Assembly (NCBI RefSeq): GCF_041146795.1
Contig: NC_135177.1
Span: 26,640,060 to 26,704,059 of the forward strand
DNA length: 64,000 nucleotides
DNA from: Maylandia zebra
Lineage: Eukaryota; Chordata; Actinopteri; Cichliformes; Cichlidae
Direction: 5' to 3'
The notes under the pieces: generated by a model
Databases searched by the model: none
What the model was told of the DNA's origin: nothing
The model's input: the letters and a program-made list of their open reading frames with translations, nothing else
Made by a program: the position numbers and the translations under genes
Shown here: piece by piece, positions 58,427-64,000 of the stretch
Position numbering within the stretch: position 1 is the stretch's first letter
How the letters are laid out: each line of letters opens with the position of its first letter

Positions 58427-59535
58427 CACTACCAGTCAAAAGTTTGGACACACCTTCTCATTTCATGTTTTTATTTATTTTCATGACTTTTTAGATTCTC
58501 GCCAAAGGCATCAAAACTATGAATAGTCACCGTTTGCTGTGATTACTGCTTTGCAGACTCTTGGCATTCACTCAGTGAGCTTCATGAGGTCATCTCCTGA
58601 AATGGTTTTCTAACAGTCTTGAAGGAGTTCCCAGAGATGCTGAGCACTTGTTGGCCTTCTTCCTTCACTCTGTGGTCCATCTCATCCCAAGCTGTCTCCA
58701 TTGGGTTTATGTCAGGTGACTGTAGAGGCCAGGCCATCTGGCGCAGCACTCCATCACTCTCCTTTTTGGCCAAATAGCCCTCACACAGCCTGGAGGTGTG
58801 TTTGGGGTCATTGTCCTGTAGAAAAATAAATGATGGTCCAGCTAAACTAGAACAGGATGGCATGTCGCTGCAGGATGCTGTGTTAGCTATGCTGGTTCAG
58901 TGTTCCTTCATTTTGAATACATTTCCAAAAGTGTCACCAGCAAAGCATCCTGTACACCATCACACCTCCTCAATGCTTCAAGGTGGGAACCATGTATGTA
59001 GAGACCATCCGTTCACTTTTTCTGTGTCGCACAAAGACACGGCGAAGTACAGATTTAGACTGGTTCAATGTCCATTCCTTGTGTTCCTTGGCCCCCCAAA
59101 AATCTCTTCTGCTTGTTGCTTTTCCTTAGTTGTGGTTTCTTAGCAGCTATTTGACTATAAAGGCCTGATTCACACAGTCTCCTCTTCTGCACAACACAAT
59201 TGATGGTCCCAACCCCATTAAGAGGACAAGAAATTCCACAAATGAACCCTGACAAGGCACACCTTTAAAGTGAAAACCATGTCAGGTTACTACATCACGG
59301 AGCTCATTGAGAGAATACCAAGGATTTGCAGCACTGTCAACAAAGAAAAGGGAAGCTATTCTGAAATATAAAACATATTTACGGTTATTTATCAGCTTTT
59401 TCCTTGCTACATAATTACATATATCTTGCTTCATATATTTGATGTCTTCAGTATGTATCTACAATGCAGAAAGTAGTCAATTTAAAGAAAAAAACATTAA
59501 ATGAGGTGGTGTGTCCAAACTTTTGCCTGGTGGTG
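58427..59535 (-). mobile_element. Tc1/mariner transposon, unit 3
   Basis: Same insertion as 21916-24560 but without the RTE and LTR insertions. Minus-strand transposase C-terminus: FIFLQDNDPKHTS, LQSPDINPMETAWDEM, RVKEEG. Terminal repeats are as in unit 1. It is internally shortened and not intact. Confidence 0.85.
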
Positions 59536-62003
59536 TACATTACCAACACATTCAAAAGGACATGACTGGTCGGTAATCAGTAACCAATAACAGAGACGGC
59601 TTAAGTCAAAGATACTGTAAACCACAACAGTTTCAAAGTTAGGAGGGAGTAGTTTCACATTTCATCAGTTACTGAATGCAGGTCAGAAAACTGCAAACTA
59701 ATAACTAAATGGGAGCTTCAGGAGATCTTTAAAAGGTTAAGTTGGCACAACCATCTGATAAGTTTTTAAGCAAGCACCTATAAGACAACATTTGAAGTAA
59801 AGAAGTCTCAGAATTTGTTGAAGTCTATCTGCAACAGATAATATAATATATAAAATTGCTTTATGTCAAAAAGGTGCGAAATTAAGCAATGGCGTCCCTA
59901 AAGTGTCAAAAACACATGATGAAGCCAGAGAATTAACCTGTTCTAGCAACGAGCGGAGCACACTTATCATTCCGTACAAGTGAAAAGGTTTCTGTTTTCA
60001 TTTACACCTTTTTTTAGTCTCCTGCAGCACTGTTAGACAGCATGCGTACATGCTTCTGCAAACCAGAAACCCGGTTCATCATCTCGCTTCAGGTAGGCAG
60101 AGATAGAAGTGAATATGTGTGGCGAGACAGCTGCACTTAAGTCCCGACTTCAGTTTCACTGCCTATCTCTGCTGTTAGACAGGCCAGGTGCTGGAGCAAT
60201 TTCACAACAAGAGTCGTTAAAGCGTGTGCAGAAGTGTCACAAAGACACGCTATAATCCCCTTCTGCAATGTGCAGGTTCATACACAACTGGGTGAAAGTA
60301 TCAAGAAGGGCCAGAAAGGCTCATGAGTCAAAAGTACTCTTTTATTTACAGTCATATTACAAAATCCACACACCCACAAGGACAAAAAGTCACCAGTACA
60401 GGTTGTATAAAAATGAAATGACGTCCTCTTTCTTTTATCTCAGATTGCCAACCTTTCGCTGATTTAAGATCCTAATAACTGATCACTTGAATTTCCTGTG
60501 AAAACTCCCAAAATGCATTGCATCTTCTGTCGCTGCCTCATGCAGAAATAACCTCAAGCCGACTTGACTTGACTTTTTGGCCGATGTCAGACCAGGCACC
60601 ACATCAAAAAGAAACAACAATGTTATGTGGCAGCCTTGTGGTCAGAATGCATGTTGCACTGAGACCACAGCATTTAATCTGCGATTCCAGCTAGGAACCT
60701 TTGCTACAAATCACTTACCCTCTCCTCTCAATTACTACTACGGCTGTTCTGTCCATATTTGAAAGAGAAAAATCCAAACCACTATACTATATAAGATATA
60801 ACACAATTTAATGGTGGACTTAATCATGGCCACAGTCTTTATTAACCAGCTACAGCCAGCTGATTACATGTTTGACACAGAGAACTTTTAACCGTTTGTT
60901 CAAAACAGTAATACGTTGTATAAACTGCACTGTACTGTTTCATGTGAGAGATGCTAACATGCTACGTGACATTTAGAATAGTTTAAATCCTAATTCTCTT
61001 TTTACTAACCTTTTATTTTGCCTTTCAAGTTGGTATTTGTTCTTGTGCTAGTGTCTACTCAGCTGTATTCTGTTAGTGCTTAGCAAAAGTTCACTTAAAT
61101 GCCGAGCAGAACAAAAGTGTGAGAGTACACCTGTGGTGGAAAAGTGGGCAACAAACCATTTAAAAGTAATATACTTGAAAAAGCCAAAGAACAAATATGT
61201 TCGGAATACTGTTTGGACAGGGCAAATAGCTTATCAGCGACATGTGAACGTTTAGAAGCTTGAAGCTCCACTTTCATGTGATGCCACATATATAACGATG
61301 ATTTCTGTAACTGTGTAGCCAGTGTCACTGAAAATGCACAAGCCACCACCTAGTGGGTTGTTGGAAAAAACGCAGGACACTTTGGTTCATATGATGCTGG
61401 TCTAATATATGGAATGAAAAGCTTGCAGTCAATAATACACTTGTATTATATGTTTTCATGATAAAAATCAGCCCTGTGTTTTGACAGAAATTCAGTTCAT
61501 ATCTGCAATCTCTGGCCCCCCTGACTCATCACAGTAAAATCTGATAAAAAAGTACGTTTTGCTTTCCTTTAATAGTATTTTCAACATTCTAAAGAAGTGA
61601 AAAAAATATTGAAATTGTAGAAAAAATACAACCTTACATCAAATTCGTCAAAAACATAACTCGATGACCCACCATATCTTCGTAAAGAATCACTCAGATA
61701 ACCATACCTGCCACTTTGAGCCTCAGATGTGAAGTCCTGTAAATGTATTTTAAATTTCGTTGCAATCAATAAGCTTCTACTTATCAGCTACCAGTTTAAC
61801 AGATGCAGACACATCTTGTGACAGACCAAAACAGAACTTGTGTGATGACTTCTTGTAATGACAACGAGTACACGACAAATTAAAAGAAAAAAACAAAATA
61901 GAAAACAACAAAAAAAATGGAAGTGAATGGCTCCATCTCGTCCAGGTCACAGTCCCTGATGTTTCTGCTGGTAACCTGAGAGTCAGCAGCTTTGAGAAAC
62001 TGG
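59536..62003. other. Right-hand module, unit 3, and PPP1R8 3' flank
   Basis: Equivalent to 24561-26935 in unit 1. The candidate exon is at 61634-61769 (FKIHLQDFTSEAQSG, RYGYLSDSLRRYGGS, YVFDEFD, GTAAGG donor). Because this block starts at the PPP1R8 stop codon, its first few hundred bases on the minus strand are presumably PPP1R8 3' UTR. Confidence 0.5.
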
Positions 62004-63087
62004 TTAGATGAGTAGTGAAGGGGTGGGTTTCTTGCCTGGCCAAGTTTCTTTGGCATACTTCTTTTTTCGTGGCTCGTTGTGGGTCTCCGGTAGGTAAGGA
62101 GCTGTAACAGGTGTGGGGTTGAGAGTGACAGGTGGCTGTGGAGCCTCAGGGGCCAGGTCTACCTCTGGTGCTGGGTTAGGGAAAGGGAGAGGAAGCCCTC
62201 CCTGCATGGCAACACCTCCTGGAGCTCCTATCGGCTGGTTCTCATGACTGGTGGGAGGCAAGTCCCCATAGAGACCACCACCAAAGCCGTAGCCGTGCAT
62301 GCGTTTTGAAGTCAAGTCATCAAAACCCAAAGTGTTCTGGCCCTCTAATCTCCGTTTCTACAGCAGGGATAGCAGAGCATCAGCTTCACAGTTCATACAC
62401 TTAATACATGTTTACCTTTCCAAGTCATACAGCTAGACCACTGCAAATGGTAGTGTTACACTGGGCATACTGGGGCCACCCAGTGAGCTACACAGGACAA
62501 CTTTTTATTTTTGCAAAAAATGCACATTTATCACCTTAAAAATTACATTTCTTTAACCATCCTGTCAGCTAAATGTATCTGACATCAAAACTCACCTTTA
62601 TAGGGATGACAGCAGTCTGCACCATATTTCTGAAGCGCCCAACAGAGGGGTCTATATCCTCTGTAAAGATTTAAAGAACAGTTGGTATACATTAGCGCTG
62701 GGGGCATTTCTTCTCATTAGAATTCACAATCAACATATTTGATCAGTGACATATCAGCCATAAGCCACCTCACTGCAAACCCACATTAATTAATGCGTTT
62801 CTAGCCTGGAATGAAAAGTATCCAAATTTAGTTTATTTGGCTTAATCTTAACTAATCTAATCATCAAAGCTCATTTTCTTCTCATGTACATGCTGTAAAT
62901 AAAATAACAATCCACTAGTTTTTGGGTAACTAACTTGAGTACCTGGATTAATGATGGAATCTTCTTCACTGAAGGTAACTCTGGAATTTTTTCGTTTCCT
63001 CTTGGGCCTCTGGATTTCCAGGTTGCCTTCCTCAATGGTGAGGAGGGAGATGCGCTTGTTGTGAGCTGTGTTGAACTCTGTCAGGTT
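62004..63087 (-). CDS. ppp1r8: PPP1R8 / NIPP1, last three coding exons (5' part outside window)
   Basis: Nuclear inhibitor of protein phosphatase 1, also involved in pre-mRNA splicing. Exons: 63087-62943 (NLTEFNTAHNKRIS, LTIEEGNLEIQRPKRKRKNS, RVTFSEED: the PP1-binding region with RVTF), 62660-62596 (DIDPSVGRFRNMVQTAV), 62357-62004 (GGLYGDLPPT ... KKKYAKETWPGKKPTPSLLI, stop TAA). Splice sites and phases agree and the spelling follows human NIPP1. The N-terminal FHA-domain exons lie beyond the window. The stop codon coincides with the tandem-array breakpoint. Confidence 0.95.
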
Positions 63088-63204
63088 CTGGCAGGTTAAA
63101 AACATTACATATGAGCAAAATAGCTGCATGAATGTCAAAATATCCCAACATAACAACACGATATACCGGAACAAACTTGATAGAAAAAAACAGTATTATA
63201 AATA

Positions 63205-64000
63205 GGGATGGGTATCGTTTAGGTTTTATCCGATACCGGTGCCAAATCGGTACTTTTGAAACGGTGCCGGTGCTCAAACGGTGCTCAAACCGGTGCTTAA
63301 AGAATGGAGAACACAAAATTGGTCCAAAAACCTCTCATGTTCAGCTGTTTTTTGTAAAAATATAACAATGTTAGCCTTTTCTGCAGCTATGGGGCATATA
63401 TGGTATCACTCTTGGCTGGAAGCAGTGCTTAAACAATGGAAAAAACACAAACTTTGTCCTAAACCTCTCATGTTTAACTGTTTTCCACTTTTTCTTTGGT
63501 CATTTTAGCCTTTTTAGCCAGGGTGAAGGGAGTATCTGCCATCAAACAAGAAGACAGCAGCATGTAGCTATGATGATGTTTGCTAGTTCACCTTACATGA
63601 ATTAATGTAATAACGTGGTTAGCCTACTCACGCAGAGAAGAACGGCTGCTGCTGCATCATCATCCGTCATCATTTCTGCTACACTGGCAGGGCTAGGGGC
63701 CAGGACTCTCCTCTTCGTGTTTTTGGGGGATGTTGCATAACAGGCAACCCACCCGCAGTAGATGTGCTCGGTGTGAGGTCTCGCAGCAAGCTATCAAATA
63801 CGGCGCATTTCTGGGCTTTTAAAAAAAACGCTATGCGTCGCCAGGTGTTTCATCGGATTTGAGGTGTTACCTCCTTTGACAGTATCACAGTATCAGCTTA
63901 AAGCACTTGTTGCAGGCTGCTGAGTTTGCATATTTTGCTATGAAGTACAGCCAGACTTTTAACCGCTTCGCCTTGGGCATTTTTAATCTGTAGCTCTGCT
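63205..64000 (-). mobile_element. hAT-like BED-finger DNA transposon, partial
   Basis: The left end has GGGATGGGTATCG and palindromic GATACCGGTGCC-type words common at fish hAT elements. At 63983 and below, the minus strand reads MPKAKRLKVWLYFIAK, then ANSAACNKC, a BED zinc-finger start, which soon loses its frame. The element runs past the window edge. It sits in a PPP1R8 intron. Confidence 0.6.

Overview
The window is vertebrate, almost certainly teleost, genomic DNA. Spliced genes with large introns (MED18, PPP1R8, CYP4) sit among Tc1 and hAT transposons, RTE and L2/CR1 LINEs and LTR elements typical of fish genomes. No species is claimed. It looks like ordinary single-copy nuclear sequence carrying a recent local tandem amplification.

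Layout. 1-4.6 kb: no gene recognised. 4.6-7.3 kb: MED18 on the minus strand, two coding exons, intact. 8.2-62.0 kb: a cassette repeated three times head to tail. The full cassette, read left to right, holds: (a) part of a LINE; (b) a minus-strand, seven-exon gene for a type I membrane receptor with two Ig domains and a cytoplasmic ITIM; (c) a plus-strand, twelve-exon cytochrome P450 of the CYP4B/4T group, head to head with the receptor gene; (d) a right-hand module with candidate minus-strand exons, transposons, and sequence that in unit 3 directly follows the PPP1R8 stop codon. Unit 1 is about 8.2-26.94 kb, unit 2 about 26.94-42.32 kb, unit 3 about 42.32-62.01 kb. 62.0-63.1 kb: the last three coding exons of PPP1R8 (NIPP1) on the minus strand; its 5' exons lie outside the window. 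63.2-64 kb: a hAT-like, BED-finger DNA transposon in a PPP1R8 intron.

All three P450 copies can be assembled from exons with consensus splice sites into uninterrupted frames of 513, 515 and 513 residues, keeping the I-helix Glu/Thr, the ExxR and the haem-Cys motif. The receptor gene survives in units 1 and 3 (381 and 380 residues) and was cleanly removed from unit 2 by a deletion of about 3.1 kb. The two receptors differ in tail tyrosines and the three P450s differ at a few sites, including the short exon 3. The window therefore shows copy-number change with early divergence in a detoxification gene and a linked immune-type receptor gene.

The P450 introns and the flanks hold copy-specific insertions with target-site duplications and empty sites in the sister units: a retrovirus-like fossil in unit 1, a BEL/Pao fossil in unit 2, and solo LTRs in units 1 and 3. 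These date insertions relative to the duplications. I did not find a CRISPR array, tRNA, rRNA or a wholly new system. The best candidates for novelty are the paired receptor/P450 cassette, its breakpoint at the PPP1R8 stop codon, and the unassigned minus-strand exons repeated in the right-hand modules.
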